A DNA stretch of 38,992 bases. It comes from an uncultured bacterium (GTDB lineage Bacteria; Bacillota; Clostridia; Lachnospirales; Lachnospiraceae). Each line of letters opens with the position of its first letter. The stretch's first letter is position 1. This document shows, piece by piece, positions 27,781 through 36,784 of the stretch. Location of the stretch: positions 1 through 38,992 of the forward strand of contig CANDBT010000041.1 of NCBI GenBank assembly GCA_947383005.1. Direction: 5' to 3'. The notes below the pieces were generated by a model. It made no database searches, had not been told where the DNA came from, and saw only the letters and a program-made list of their open reading frames with translations. The position numbers and the translations under genes are program-made.

Positions 27781-28066
27781 GCGTAGACGGGCAAGAAGAT
27801 ACCCGTTCGAACTGTTACATTTTATTTTTGACCGAATAGATAAAAAGACAATTTGCCTGAACGATTACAATTCAACAGATACAAAAAAATTAAGGGGCTG
27901 CTGCAGAAAGAAGTGCGACAGTCCCTTTATGCCACGAGAAAATTTGAGAATATGGTTCAATTTGAATACAAAAATAGAAAAAATAATGTAAAATAGATTC
28001 TCCACTATCTGAATTGTTGCGTTTAAATAATAAATATGAGAGGGGCTGCTTTATAGCAGAGCATGG
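27781..28066. other. Spacer before the decarboxylase gene
   Basis: No convincing gene is seen. GGGGCTGCTGCA (27894 region) pairs imperfectly with TGCGACAGTCCC and is followed by TTTATG, a terminator-like or insertion-sequence-end-like hairpin. A short CTGC/GCAG hairpin lies just before the next start codon. An open frame crosses this and the inverted-repeat element, but its protein is not family-like. Confidence 0.45.
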
Positions 28067-29548
28067 ATGAAAAAACTAAATAGAAAGTATTTGTTGCTAG
28101 ACAGATTAATGGATTATGGAGATAGTAATTTTTATCCTTTTCATATGCCAGGTCATAAACGTCAAAAAAATATAAGTTTATTAAAAGATTTTCCTAACCC
28201 CTATCAAATAGATATTACTGAAATTGAAGGATTTGATAATCTTCATTATCCAACAGGTATATTAAAAGAATCTATGGTGCAGGCAGCAGAGATTTATGGA
28301 GCAGATAAATCTTATTATTTAATCAACGGAAGCAGTTGTGGTGTATTAAGTGCTGTTTGTGCAACCGCTAATTTAGGCGGAAAAATTATTATGAGCCGTA
28401 ATTGTCATAAGTCTGCTTATTATGGTGCTCTATTAAAACAATTAGAAACAGTTTATGTGTTTCCGCAAATTATTGATTTTTTGGGAATAAACGGAGGAAT
28501 ATTGGCAAATGATGTGGAAAAATTGCTTGAAGAAAACCCGAATACACAAGCGGTACTTGTAGTCTCTCCCACCTATGAAGGAATTGTATCAGATATAGAA
28601 AGTATTGCTCAAGCAGTTCATCGAAGAAATATTCCTTTGATCGTAGATGAGGCACATGGAGCGCATTTTGCCTTTAGTGAAATCTTTCCCAAGTCAGCTT
28701 TAGATTGCGGAGCAGATATAGTTATCCAAAGTCTTCATAAGACGCTTCCTTCATTTACTCAAACAGCAATTCTTCATGTAAAGAGAAAATATGTTGATGA
28801 AGAAAAGCTTGAACGGTATTTACAGATATTTCAAAGCAGTAGTCCTTCTTATGTGATGATGGCGGGAATAGAAAAGTGTATTGATGAAATGAATAACTTT
28901 GGTCATGAGTATTTAAAAAAATTCTTTTATCGTTTAGATCATCTCAGAGAACATTTAAAAGGATTAGAAAATTTATGGTTGTTAGATACTTCTATTGTTG
29001 GAAAGTGGGGAGTATATGACATAGATTTATCTAAAATTGTGGTCTTTGGCCGCAGCACATTATTGTCAGGAGTGGAATTAAGTGAGATACTGCGGAAAAA
29101 ATATTTTTTGGAAATGGAAATGTGTGGAATAAATTATATCATAGCAATTACTACATTTTTGGACACAGAAGAAGGATTGCATCGTTTAGAGACAGCATTG
29201 ATTAAAATTGATAAAAAATTAACAAAACAAAGAAAAGCAGAGGTAAAAGAAAAAAACTGTCTGGAAAATATTTCTGATAGTTTTACAAATTATAAACCTA
29301 TTATTAAGAAAAAATTGGCGGATGCTATGGATACTTCTTATATACAACTGCCAATAAATGACTGTACAGGCAGAGTTTCCTCAGAGTTTATTTATATTTA
29401 TCCGCCAGGGATACCGATAGTGACGCCAGGAGAACAAATGACTAAGGAAATTATAGAACAGATACTTTTATATAAAAAAAGAAAATTTTCCATTGAAGGA
29501 ATGGCAGATAAAGAAGCACAATATTTGCGAGTCTGCCAGGAGGAGTGA
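28067..29548 (+). CDS. Orn/Lys/Arg decarboxylase-family PLP enzyme (YaaO-like)
   Basis: This 493-aa fold-type I PLP enzyme resembles the short Bacillus YaaO/SpeA group, which decarboxylates basic amino acids. It has the N-terminal FYPFHMPGHKR motif, DEAHGAH at 194-200 (Asp for the PLP pyridine nitrogen) and SLHKTLPS with PLP Lys225. The C-terminal domain ends with the family PPGIPIVTPGE. Whether the substrate is arginine, lysine or ornithine cannot be read. The ribosome site is unusual: AGAGGGG lies before a small CTGC/GCAG hairpin. It starts the holB cluster. Confidence 0.87.
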   Translation: MKKLNRKYLLLDRLMDYGDSNFYPFHMPGHKRQKNISLLKDFPNPYQIDITEIEGFDNLHYPTGILKESMVQAAEIYGADKSYYLINGSSCGVLSAVCATANLGGKIIMSRNCHKSAYYGALLKQLETVYVFPQIIDFLGINGGILANDVEKLLEENPNTQAVLVVSPTYEGIVSDIESIAQAVHRRNIPLIVDEAHGAHFAFSEIFPKSALDCGADIVIQSLHKTLPSFTQTAILHVKRKYVDEEKLERYLQIFQSSSPSYVMMAGIEKCIDEMNNFGHEYLKKFFYRLDHLREHLKGLENLWLLDTSIVGKWGVYDIDLSKIVVFGRSTLLSGVELSEILRKKYFLEMEMCGINYIIAITTFLDTEEGLHRLETALIKIDKKLTKQRKAEVKEKNCLENISDSFTNYKPIIKKKLADAMDTSYIQLPINDCTGRVSSEFIYIYPPGIPIVTPGEQMTKEIIEQILLYKKRKFSIEGMADKEAQYLRVCQEE

Positions 29549-29554
29549 ATAAGT

Positions 29555-30139
29555 ATGGGTAGAATTTTTTATTTAATGGGGAAAAGTGCATCCGGAAAAG
29601 ATACTTTATATAAGCGGTTGAAAAAGGAACGCCCGGAATTGCAGTCGCTAATAGTTTATACGACAAGACCTATGCGGGAAGGAGAGAAGCAAGGGGTTGA
29701 GTACTATTTTATTAGCATGCAAGAGCTTAAAAATTTTCAGAAAGCAGGAAGGGTAATCGAAGTCAGAACTTATCAAACGATGACTGGTTCGTGGAGTTAT
29801 GCTACAATAGATGATGGTAAATTAGATGAAAAAGTAGATTATCTGGCTATTGGCACATTAGATTCTTTTGAAAAAATAAAAAATTATTTTCATGAGGGAA
29901 CGGTTATTCCCCTCTATTTGGAAATTGAGGATGGTCTGCGTTTGGAACGAGCTTTACGAAGAGAGCATTTACAAAAATCACCGGATTACGCAGAATTATG
30001 CAGAAGATATTTAGCAGACGAAAATGATTTTTCATCAGAAAAGTTGAAAAAGAGTGGGATTAGTCGGATATACAAAAATGATGATTTGGAAAAATGCGTT
30101 AATGAGATTATTAAAGATCATTTTTCTGATTTTAACTAA
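29555..30139 (+). CDS. Guanylate-kinase-like nucleotide kinase
   Basis: This 194-aa P-loop kinase has GKSASGKDT (9-17) and the Gmk nucleotide-base region TTRPMREGEKQGVEYYF, followed by the IEV and SWSYAT segments equivalent to the GMP-contact loop. The usual acidic LDxD segment that contacts GMP reads LAIGTLDS, so substrate choice may differ. Bacillus has tmk (thymidylate kinase) at this point of the cluster, but the motifs here are Gmk-type. It overlaps nothing and starts 6 nt after the decarboxylase. A conventional gmk may exist elsewhere. Confidence 0.75.
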   Translation: MGRIFYLMGKSASGKDTLYKRLKKERPELQSLIVYTTRPMREGEKQGVEYYFISMQELKNFQKAGRVIEVRTYQTMTGSWSYATIDDGKLDEKVDYLAIGTLDSFEKIKNYFHEGTVIPLYLEIEDGLRLERALRREHLQKSPDYAELCRRYLADENDFSSEKLKKSGISRIYKNDDLEKCVNEIIKDHFSDFN

Positions 30140-30233
30140 TATTCATGAGAATACCTGTTTGTCAAAAAATTGGATATTTTTGTGAAAATATGAAAATAGC
30201 AGTATTGCAAATAGCAGTAACAAAAACTGTTTC

Positions 30234-30262
30234 TATACAGAATAAGGATTTTGTGCTATACT
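30234..30262 (+). promoter_or_regulatory. Possible holB promoter
   Basis: TATACA (30234-30239), 17-nt spacer, TATACT (30257-30262). The -35 matches four of six consensus bases. It lies 54 nt upstream of the holB start. Confidence 0.4.
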
Positions 30263-30316
30263 TTTTATTAGAGTACATTTGAATTACACTCTTGTTTAAT
30301 ACAAAAGGAGGCGGCT

Positions 30317-31306
30317 ATGCTTAATTTTCATGAAATTTTTGGGCACGAACAAATCAAGGAACATTTTCAGAGAGCAATTAGGATGAACAGGATATCTCAT
30401 GCTTATATTTTAGATGGGGAATCCGGAATGGGACGTAAATCTTTGGCACATGCGTTTGCCATGACCTTGCTCTGTGAAAAAGGGGGAAATGAGCCATGCA
30501 GAGAGTGCCACGCGTGCCGCCAGGTGCTTAGCGGAAGCCATCCGGATTTAATACATGTTACTCATGAAAAGCCAGCCAGTATTGGCGTAGATGATATTCG
30601 AAAACAGCTAAATGATACGATTATGATTCGCCCATATAGCAGCAGCCATAAGATTTACATTATCGATGAAGCGGAAAAAATGACGGTTCAGGCTCAAAAT
30701 GCACTATTAAAAACGATTGAAGAACCGCCATCTTATGCGGTTATACTTTTGTTGACAACTAATCAGGAATTGTTTTTACCGACTATTCTTTCCCGATGTG
30801 TGCAGTTGAAGTTAAAACCGCTTAAAGATTTTGTAGTAAGAGGATATCTGGTGAAGAATCTTCATGTGAAAGAAGCAGATGCAGATATATATGCTGCTTT
30901 TGCAAGAGGAAATTTAGGAAGAGCGATTTCCCTGGCTACTTCGGAAGAGTTTCGATTAATGCACCAAGCCATGCTGCATTTGTTAAGGAATATTCATGAT
31001 GTAGAGATTACGGAACTGATTGAGTATATACAGAAATTAAAAGAAAAAAATTTAGATATTGACGAATGTCTTGATTTTATGCAGTTGTGGTATAGAGATG
31101 TTTTGCTTTATAAGGTTACACGGGATATAAATTTGCTTATTTTTAAAGATGAGTATAAGTCAATTAATGAAACCAGCACCCATAGTTCATACACTGGTTT
31201 AGAACATATTGTTGAAGCCATTGATAGAACAAAAATTCGATTAAAAGCAAACGTAAATATGGAATTGGCTATGGAATTGCTGTTATTAGTGATGAAGGAG
31301 AATTAG
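30317..31306 (+). CDS. holB: DNA polymerase III delta-prime subunit
   Basis: This 329-aa clamp-loader subunit helps the tau/delta complex open the DnaN ring. The AAA+ fold shows a variant P-loop DGESGMGRKS, zinc cysteines in EPCRECHACRQ, sensor region IIDEAEKMTVQAQNALLKT followed by EEPPSYAV, and a C-terminal clamp-loader domain. The SRC motif (TILSRCVQL) is intact. AAAGGAGG precedes the ATG. ricT begins 4 nt after the stop, as in the Bacillus holB-yaaT pair. Confidence 0.92.
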   Translation: MLNFHEIFGHEQIKEHFQRAIRMNRISHAYILDGESGMGRKSLAHAFAMTLLCEKGGNEPCRECHACRQVLSGSHPDLIHVTHEKPASIGVDDIRKQLNDTIMIRPYSSSHKIYIIDEAEKMTVQAQNALLKTIEEPPSYAVILLLTTNQELFLPTILSRCVQLKLKPLKDFVVRGYLVKNLHVKEADADIYAAFARGNLGRAISLATSEEFRLMHQAMLHLLRNIHDVEITELIEYIQKLKEKNLDIDECLDFMQLWYRDVLLYKVTRDINLLIFKDEYKSINETSTHSSYTGLEHIVEAIDRTKIRLKANVNMELAMELLLLVMKEN

Positions 31307-31310
31307 TTTA

Positions 31311-32219
31311 ATGGTAAAAGTAATAGGTGTCAGATTCCGCAATGGCGGAAAAGTGTATTATTTTATGCCGGGAAATTTGGATATTAAAAACGGCGATCAT
31401 GTGATTGTGGAAACTGTCCGCGGAGTAGAATATGGATATGTAGTATTAGGAAATAGAGAAATTGAGGAAGATAAGATAACTCAGCCGCTGAAATCTGTAA
31501 TTCGCCTGGCTACAGAGGAAGATGAAGTTCGAGAAGATAATAATCATGATAAAGAAAAAGAAGCATTTAGAATATGTCAGGAAAAAATTGCTAAGCATGG
31601 TTTGGAAATGAAACTTATTGATGTCGAATATACTTTTGATAATAATAAAATACTATTCTATTTTACTGCCGACGGAAGAATTGATTTTCGAGAATTAGTA
31701 AAAGATTTGGCTTCTGTATTTAAGACCAGAATTGAACTGCGGCAGGTAGGAGTCAGAGATGAGACAAAAATAATTGGCGGTGTAGGAATTTGCGGTCGTG
31801 TTCTTTGTTGCCATTCTTATTTATCAGAATTTATTCCTGTATCGATTAGAATGGCAAAAGAACAGAATCTTTCATTAAATCCTTCAAAAATATCTGGAGT
31901 ATGCGGTCGATTGATGTGTTGTCTGAAAAATGAAGAGGAGACTTATGAATATTTAAACAGCAAGCTGCCAGGAGTGGGTGATTTTGTGACAACAGATGAT
32001 GGGCTAAAAGGCGAAGTGCAAAATGTCAATGTTCTCCGCCAACTGGTAAAAGTTATTGTAACAGTAAATCATGACGAGAAGGAAATTCGTGAATATAAGG
32101 TAGAACAGCTTCGTTTTAAACCCAAACGCAGAAAGAAAAAAATAGATATCGAGGATGCTGAGTTAAAAAACCTTGAGGCGCTGGATAAAAAGGAAGGAAA
32201 ATCAAAAGTTGATGAGTAA
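31311..32219 (+). CDS. ricT: PSP1-domain protein RicT/YaaT
   Basis: This 302-aa PSP1 protein is homologous to Bacillus RicT (YaaT), part of the RicAFT complex that binds Fe-S clusters and stimulates mRNA maturation and sporulation phosphorelay functions. Cys161, 166, 167, 198, 203 and 204 (GICGRVLCCHSY, GVCGRLMCC) are the conserved cluster-linked cysteines. The C-terminus is lysine-rich. The stop overlaps the next start (ATGAGTAA), indicating translational coupling. Confidence 0.92.
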   Translation: MVKVIGVRFRNGGKVYYFMPGNLDIKNGDHVIVETVRGVEYGYVVLGNREIEEDKITQPLKSVIRLATEEDEVREDNNHDKEKEAFRICQEKIAKHGLEMKLIDVEYTFDNNKILFYFTADGRIDFRELVKDLASVFKTRIELRQVGVRDETKIIGGVGICGRVLCCHSYLSEFIPVSIRMAKEQNLSLNPSKISGVCGRLMCCLKNEEETYEYLNSKLPGVGDFVTTDDGLKGEVQNVNVLRQLVKVIVTVNHDEKEIREYKVEQLRFKPKRRKKKIDIEDAELKNLEALDKKEGKSKVDE

Positions 32220-32988
32220 TCGCCAGGAAAATTCGGATTATACAGAAAAAAAGAGGCCAAAACAACGGGAAGATGAGAGGGTAGATGATCTGCAGCGAAA
32301 TGGATATCGTATTTTTCAGAAAAAAAAAGGATTTTGTTTTGGTATGGATGCTGTATTGCTGTCAGGTTTTGCTTGGGTAAAACGGGGGGAACAGGCTGTT
32401 GATTTAGGCACCGGCACAGGAATTATTCCTTTATTGTTGGAAGCAAAGACTGAAGGAAAATATTTTGTTGGCTTGGAAATTCAGGAAGATATGGCAGATA
32501 TGGCTGCGCGAAGCGTTTCTCTTAATCATTTGGAAGATAAAATAAAAATTATACAAGGGGATTTGAAGGAAGCCAGTCGGATATTCGGCAAGGCTTCTTT
32601 TGACGTGGTGACGGCTAATCCTCCTTATATAGTTAAGCAGCAAGGGTTAAAAAATCCCGATATACCAAAAGCGATTTCTCGTCATGAAATTTTATGTACA
32701 TGGGAAGATGTGGCAAGAGAGGCGGGGCTTTTGCTCCGAACAGGAGGAAGATTTTATCTGGTACATCGTCCTCGGCGTCTGGCAGAAATAATTTATATCT
32801 TAAAACAGTATAAACTGGAACCTAAGAGGATCAAGATGGTTCACCCATATGTGGATAAAGAAGCGAATATGGTGCTTATACAAGCGGTAAAAGGCGGAGG
32901 ACAAATGCTGAAGGTCGAGCCGCCATTGATTGTGTTTAAAGAACCGGGAGTGTATTCAGAAGAAATCACATCTGTTTATGGATATTGA
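32212..32988 (+). CDS. tRNA1(Val) (adenine(37)-N6)-methyltransferase-like protein
   Basis: This 258-aa SAM-dependent N6-adenine methyltransferase belongs to the YabB/TrmN6 family. The SAM loop is VDLGTGTGIIPLL and the catalytic NPPY is at 136-139 (TANPPYIV). The N-terminal FGMDAVLLSGF is family-typical. In Bacillus the same gene lies after yaaT. The ATG at 32212 overlaps the ricT stop by 8 nt; a possible site, AAGGAAGG, is 14 nt upstream. Exact tRNA position is inferred from the family. Confidence 0.87.
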   Translation: MSNRQENSDYTEKKRPKQREDERVDDLQRNGYRIFQKKKGFCFGMDAVLLSGFAWVKRGEQAVDLGTGTGIIPLLLEAKTEGKYFVGLEIQEDMADMAARSVSLNHLEDKIKIIQGDLKEASRIFGKASFDVVTANPPYIVKQQGLKNPDIPKAISRHEILCTWEDVAREAGLLLRTGGRFYLVHRPRRLAEIIYILKQYKLEPKRIKMVHPYVDKEANMVLIQAVKGGGQMLKVEPPLIVFKEPGVYSEEITSVYGY

Positions 32989-33006
32989 AACGGAAAGGAA
33001 TAAAAA

Positions 33007-33870
33007 ATGGACAAGATAACGGAAGGTAAGCTGTATCTCTGTGCAACACCGATTGGAAATTTAGATGATATTACTATGCGGGTGTTGGATACATTAAAAA
33101 GTGTTGATCTAATTGCAGCGGAAGATACCCGTCATACAATTAAGCTTCTAAACCATTTTGGCATTCAAACCCCTATGACCAGTTACCACGAATTTAATAA
33201 AAAAGGCAAAGCGGCATATTTGATTGAACAGATAAAAAAAGGGATGGATATTGCTTTAGTAACTGATGCTGGAACGCCGGCTATATCTGATCCGGGAGAA
33301 GAATTGGTAAAACAGTGTTATGAAGCGAAGATAGCCGTGACTTCTCTTCCAGGTCCGTCTGCTTTTGTGACTGCTTTGACTATGTCCGGACTGCCAACAA
33401 GAAGATTTTGCTTTGAAGCTTTTTTGCCCGTTAATAAAAAGGAAAGACAATGGGTATTGGAAGAGTTGAAGAAGGAAACAAGGACGATTGTATTGTATGA
33501 AGCTCCTCATCATCTTGTAGGGACTTTAGGTGAACTTGCAGGGATATTGGGAGATGAAAGAAAAGTAACACTATGCCGGGAATTGACAAAAAAATTTGAA
33601 GAGGCTTATCAGGCGACTATTGGTGAAGCCTTAGAGAAATATCGAACAGAAGAAATAAGAGGAGAATGGGTAATTGTGATTGAAGGGCGCAAAATTAAAG
33701 ATTTACAACGTGAACAACAAAGACTATGGGAAGATATGTCTATAGATGAGCATATGGAGTTTTATCGGGAACAAGGAATAGAGAAAAAAGAAGCAATGAA
33801 AATGGTGGCAAAGGACAGAGGAATCAGCAAAAGAGATATTTATAGGATTGTAATGGAAAAAAAGGAATAA
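33007..33870 (+). CDS. rsmI: 16S rRNA 2'-O-ribose C1402 methyltransferase RsmI
   Basis: This 287-aa tetrapyrrole-methylase-fold enzyme modifies C1402 (E. coli numbering) of 16S rRNA. It starts with LYLCATPIGNLDDITMRVLD and contains EDTRHTIKLLNHF, VTDAGTPAISDPGE and FEAFLP. Length is normal. It closes the holB cluster as yabC does in Bacillus. The ribosome site is weak (GGAAAGGAA before the ATG). A bidirectional terminator follows. Confidence 0.95.
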   Translation: MDKITEGKLYLCATPIGNLDDITMRVLDTLKSVDLIAAEDTRHTIKLLNHFGIQTPMTSYHEFNKKGKAAYLIEQIKKGMDIALVTDAGTPAISDPGEELVKQCYEAKIAVTSLPGPSAFVTALTMSGLPTRRFCFEAFLPVNKKERQWVLEELKKETRTIVLYEAPHHLVGTLGELAGILGDERKVTLCRELTKKFEEAYQATIGEALEKYRTEEIRGEWVIVIEGRKIKDLQREQQRLWEDMSIDEHMEFYREQGIEKKEAMKMVAKDRGISKRDIYRIVMEKKE

Positions 33871-33879
33871 TATAAGGCT

Positions 33880-33928
33880 GGCGCAAAAATCCATTTGAAA
33901 TTGTTGGTTTAAAGGGGATTTTTGCGCC
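33880..33928. terminator. Bidirectional terminator between convergent genes
   Basis: GGCGCAAAAATCC (33880-33892) and GGATTTTTGCGCC (33916-33928) are exact 13-bp inverted repeats. T-rich sequence follows on the plus strand for rsmI, and the minus strand serves the leftward gene ending at 33934. Confidence 0.9.
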
Positions 33929-33933
33929 GTTTC

Positions 33934-35205
33934 TTATTTTAGTTTTATTTCCTGCATCTGCTGAGGCCCCATGACGATTAAGGAATTGGGATATCGTCCT
34001 TTACGTATTTTAGAAACAGGAAAGTCAAAATCGACAGCTAACTTTTCTACTCCGGACAGATTGAATATTCTGCAGGAATTGTCATTATATAGAATAATCC
34101 ATTTTCCGTCAATATCTGCCTGGGTGTAATCGTAAGTGAATTCCTTGCTGAGAACATGTTTTCCATCAGCTCGGAAAACTTCTATACGATTTTCTTGATC
34201 ACCCATATTATTTCTTACAATAGCAACAACATAATCATCAGAATAAAAAATACTTTTGATGTTTTCTTCAGCCAAAGATACTTGGGAAATCATTTCTGGT
34301 GAAGTTAAATTCCTGGAGGAAAAAAATACCATTCCGTTTCCGCCAAAAGCACACGAATAAGGTTCTTGCATATAGGTAACTCTTGGTATAAGGGTATTTT
34401 TGAAAACTTCATCAAACCCTCCAACCATACGTGTAGGTTCGTTTTTTCCTACTTCAGCAAAGTTATAAAAAGCGACCCGTTCTTTTAGTTCCCCGTTTTC
34501 TAGATGGACAAAGGAACACATTAACTGTGTGCCATCTTTCGATAAACTGAGGTCTAAAGGATATCCCATAGCGCCAGCCATATTGGCCCGTATACTGATG
34601 TCAAGATTGCTGCCGTCTTTTCTGTAAAAATAGATGAAACTGGATGTGGAATCTTCTACAATAACAGCTACCAGACCTAAGCCGGATACACTTACATTAG
34701 TGATAGGCAGTAAAGTTACGCTTTCTCCAACCTTTCCTTCAGTATTGCAGATAAAGATGTGGTTGCCCTGCCGGTCGGCAATTACTGCAAAATCACCATT
34801 GACGGCAGCAATAGGAGATTTCATTTCATAGCTTTCCGTCCAGATGGTTTTTCCTTTATTGTCAATGTAAGATGCACCGTCTTTTGTGTATTTCAGCACG
34901 TTGTTGCCAAAGGTTTTGTAGCCTATCAGACTGCCTTCATTGAGAGAAATTTGCCATATTATATCCGTGCCGGTGTATTGATAAAATTGCCGATAAAAAA
35001 GATATCCGACACCGGCTAAAACCAATATGGTAATAATTAAAAAAGGCAATAATTTTCTTAAAATGGATTTTTGTTGCGCCGAATGGGGAATATCGTCATC
35101 CGGCGCTTGATTTGATGGAGAGGAATATAGGGTATTGGATGTAATGACTTGACTACGCAACCTTTGTTTTTTGCTTTCCCGGCTCATAGAACTTATGTCA
35201 CTCAT
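33934..35205 (-). CDS. DUF5711-like single-pass membrane protein
   Basis: This 423-aa protein has a basic cytoplasmic N-terminus (1-50), one membrane span (about 52-70) and a large outer domain of repeating beta segments (VNGDFAVIADRQGNHIFICN, SVSGLGLVAVIVED, DDYVVAIVRNN) that look like a beta-propeller. This resembles DUF5711, seen in Lachnospiraceae; no function is known. GGAGG precedes the ATG. It has its own promoter and ends at the shared terminator. Confidence 0.75.
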   Translation of the reverse strand: MSDISSMSRESKKQRLRSQVITSNTLYSSPSNQAPDDDIPHSAQQKSILRKLLPFLIITILVLAGVGYLFYRQFYQYTGTDIIWQISLNEGSLIGYKTFGNNVLKYTKDGASYIDNKGKTIWTESYEMKSPIAAVNGDFAVIADRQGNHIFICNTEGKVGESVTLLPITNVSVSGLGLVAVIVEDSTSSFIYFYRKDGSNLDISIRANMAGAMGYPLDLSLSKDGTQLMCSFVHLENGELKERVAFYNFAEVGKNEPTRMVGGFDEVFKNTLIPRVTYMQEPYSCAFGGNGMVFFSSRNLTSPEMISQVSLAEENIKSIFYSDDYVVAIVRNNMGDQENRIEVFRADGKHVLSKEFTYDYTQADIDGKWIILYNDNSCRIFNLSGVEKLAVDFDFPVSKIRKGRYPNSLIVMGPQQMQEIKLK

Positions 35206-35268
35206 AGTTACCTCCGACAGCGCAATAAATATGCTTGTATATACACTAAAACATGCCCACTATATCTA

Positions 35269-35297
35269 AGTATACATCATTTTTCTAACAGGGTCAA
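35269..35297 (-). promoter_or_regulatory. Promoter of the DUF5711-like gene
   Basis: Minus strand: TTGACC (35292-35297), 17-nt spacer, TATACT (35269-35274). It lies about 64 nt before the start codon, in the 152-nt gap after the LysM gene. Confidence 0.7.
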
Positions 35298-35357
35298 AAC
35301 ATTTATTGCAGCAGTTCAGAAGGGCATTTTTTTGCTCATATGCGCTAAGCGTTACGA

Positions 35358-36710
35358 CTAATTTGCAGGAGGCAGATATATTTTCTGACCAATGGACAGA
35401 TGATTGATGTCAGTTAGTTGATTCCATTGACAGATTTTCTCCAGGTCATTGACGCTATGATAACGTTTCAGGCAGATTCCATACAAAGTTTCACCTTCTT
35501 GAATCGTATAAAGAACAGCGTCAGCAGGTATTTGAACAGGTTCTGCAGCCATGTATGTTTCGGCTTGTCCTTCAATTTCTGTGTTTTCTGTTTTTTCGGC
35601 TTGTCCGGTTTCCGATTCGTTTGTTTCCGTCAATCCGGATTCGGTTTGTTCTGTTATGGTTTGTTGAGAAATTGTCTCTCCGGTTGTAGTTTGTATGGAT
35701 TGAGTTTCATTAGCCTCAGTTTGGTTATTTTCAGTCTCTTGATATTCTTGCTGCTCGTTTTTTGGCGTATTTTGCTGAGAATTGTTAGTTTGCGGAAAGC
35801 TTTCGGCGTTGATTACAATACTTGCCTGAGTGGGATAAACTTCACCGGGAATTTCTTCAAAAATCATTTCTTCATCGGAAGGAAGATTCTGATCATTTTC
35901 CAAACTATCCGTCCATTTTTGAATAGCGTCTTCCGGTAAAGCAGAAACCAGAACGGATTCCATTTCTTTCATTTTATGATAATTGTTTATCATAGCTACA
36001 CCACAAGCTAAAACGGTTATCGATAATACTCCACAAGTCGTTCTCAGGATACTTAACGTTGAAGTGTGACGATGAGCTTCTTCTTTATTGTTGAGCATTT
36101 TTTGCCGAAAATCACGAATTACCGTATCATTAGCAGCCGATTCAACCCGATGTATATCTTTTCGTGAAACCATATAATCTTGCATCATTTGATTTCGTTC
36201 ATAAAAAATATTGTATCCTCTTAATTTATAGAAGCCATCTTCTGAGGCTACATACAAAGCTTCATCGCCTTCAAGCCCGCAGTTCAAATACATTAATTGG
36301 TTTTTTCCAGAAAAATAACGATTATGTTGTTTCCAATAATTGAGAGGACTCAAATTATGTTCGGGAGAACTGCAAAGGAACCATCCCAAAACAATTCTTT
36401 TAGGAAACATCTGATCCATGGTTTGATAGGCTTTGTTCCATGCCTCTTCTGTAAACTCTACTTGTTCCCTGTTTGAAGAAATGCTGTCCATTTCCAAAGC
36501 ACCGTCGACAAACAGGTAAGGGATTCCGTCTTGGCTTTTGGATTCACCTAGTAAAAGGCCGACTCGCAGATATTGTCCGCCAGTCGGGTAAAGACGTTTT
36601 AGATATGTATTAACATAATCCTCCAAAAATAATTTTACATTTAAATCCCGATCCCCAACCTGCCGGATATTTTTCGGCAGTTTTGGGTACGGAGTATAAA
36701 GTTCTCCCAT
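35358..36710 (-). CDS. Degenerate MPN/JAMM-like domain - TM - LysM protein
   Basis: This 450-aa protein (residues below count from a GTG two codons upstream) has four parts. The N-terminal domain (about 25-185) follows the MPN/JAMM pattern: RVGLLLGE, then IVLGWFLCSSPEHNLSPLNYW where active members have GW-F/Y-HSHP-x-LS-x-D. The zinc histidines are missing, so it looks inactive. A membrane span (about 224-243) precedes a long Thr/Glu/Gln-rich segment (about 290-390) and a C-terminal LysM (402-448) that would bind peptidoglycan. The ATG at 36710 has AGGGG 7 nt upstream. Neighbours are yyaC and the DUF5711-like gene. It may link the cytoplasm to the wall or to the spore cortex. Confidence 0.72.
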   Translation of the reverse strand: MGELYTPYPKLPKNIRQVGDRDLNVKLFLEDYVNTYLKRLYPTGGQYLRVGLLLGESKSQDGIPYLFVDGALEMDSISSNREQVEFTEEAWNKAYQTMDQMFPKRIVLGWFLCSSPEHNLSPLNYWKQHNRYFSGKNQLMYLNCGLEGDEALYVASEDGFYKLRGYNIFYERNQMMQDYMVSRKDIHRVESAANDTVIRDFRQKMLNNKEEAHRHTSTLSILRTTCGVLSITVLACGVAMINNYHKMKEMESVLVSALPEDAIQKWTDSLENDQNLPSDEEMIFEEIPGEVYPTQASIVINAESFPQTNNSQQNTPKNEQQEYQETENNQTEANETQSIQTTTGETISQQTITEQTESGLTETNESETGQAEKTENTEIEGQAETYMAAEPVQIPADAVLYTIQEGETLYGICLKRYHSVNDLEKICQWNQLTDINHLSIGQKIYLPPAN

Positions 36711-36754
36711 GTTCACACCCCTTTGTTATGATAGATTTACCTATTTTCTGAATC

Positions 36755-36784
36755 ATAACATGGACAAGGTGCTGATTTTGTCAA
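36755..36784 (-). promoter_or_regulatory. Possible promoter of the LysM gene
   Basis: Minus strand: TTGACA (36779-36784), 18-nt spacer, TGTTAT (36755-36760). The -35 overlaps the yyaC stop. Confidence 0.45.

Noticed and set aside
27578-27991. Plus-strand open frame of 137 codons
   Set aside because: It crosses the inverted-repeat element and its protein shows no domain-like pattern; no good ribosome site.
36158-36171. parS-like CTTTTCGTGAAACC inside the LysM gene
   Set aside because: Only one half-site matches and it lies in a coding region.
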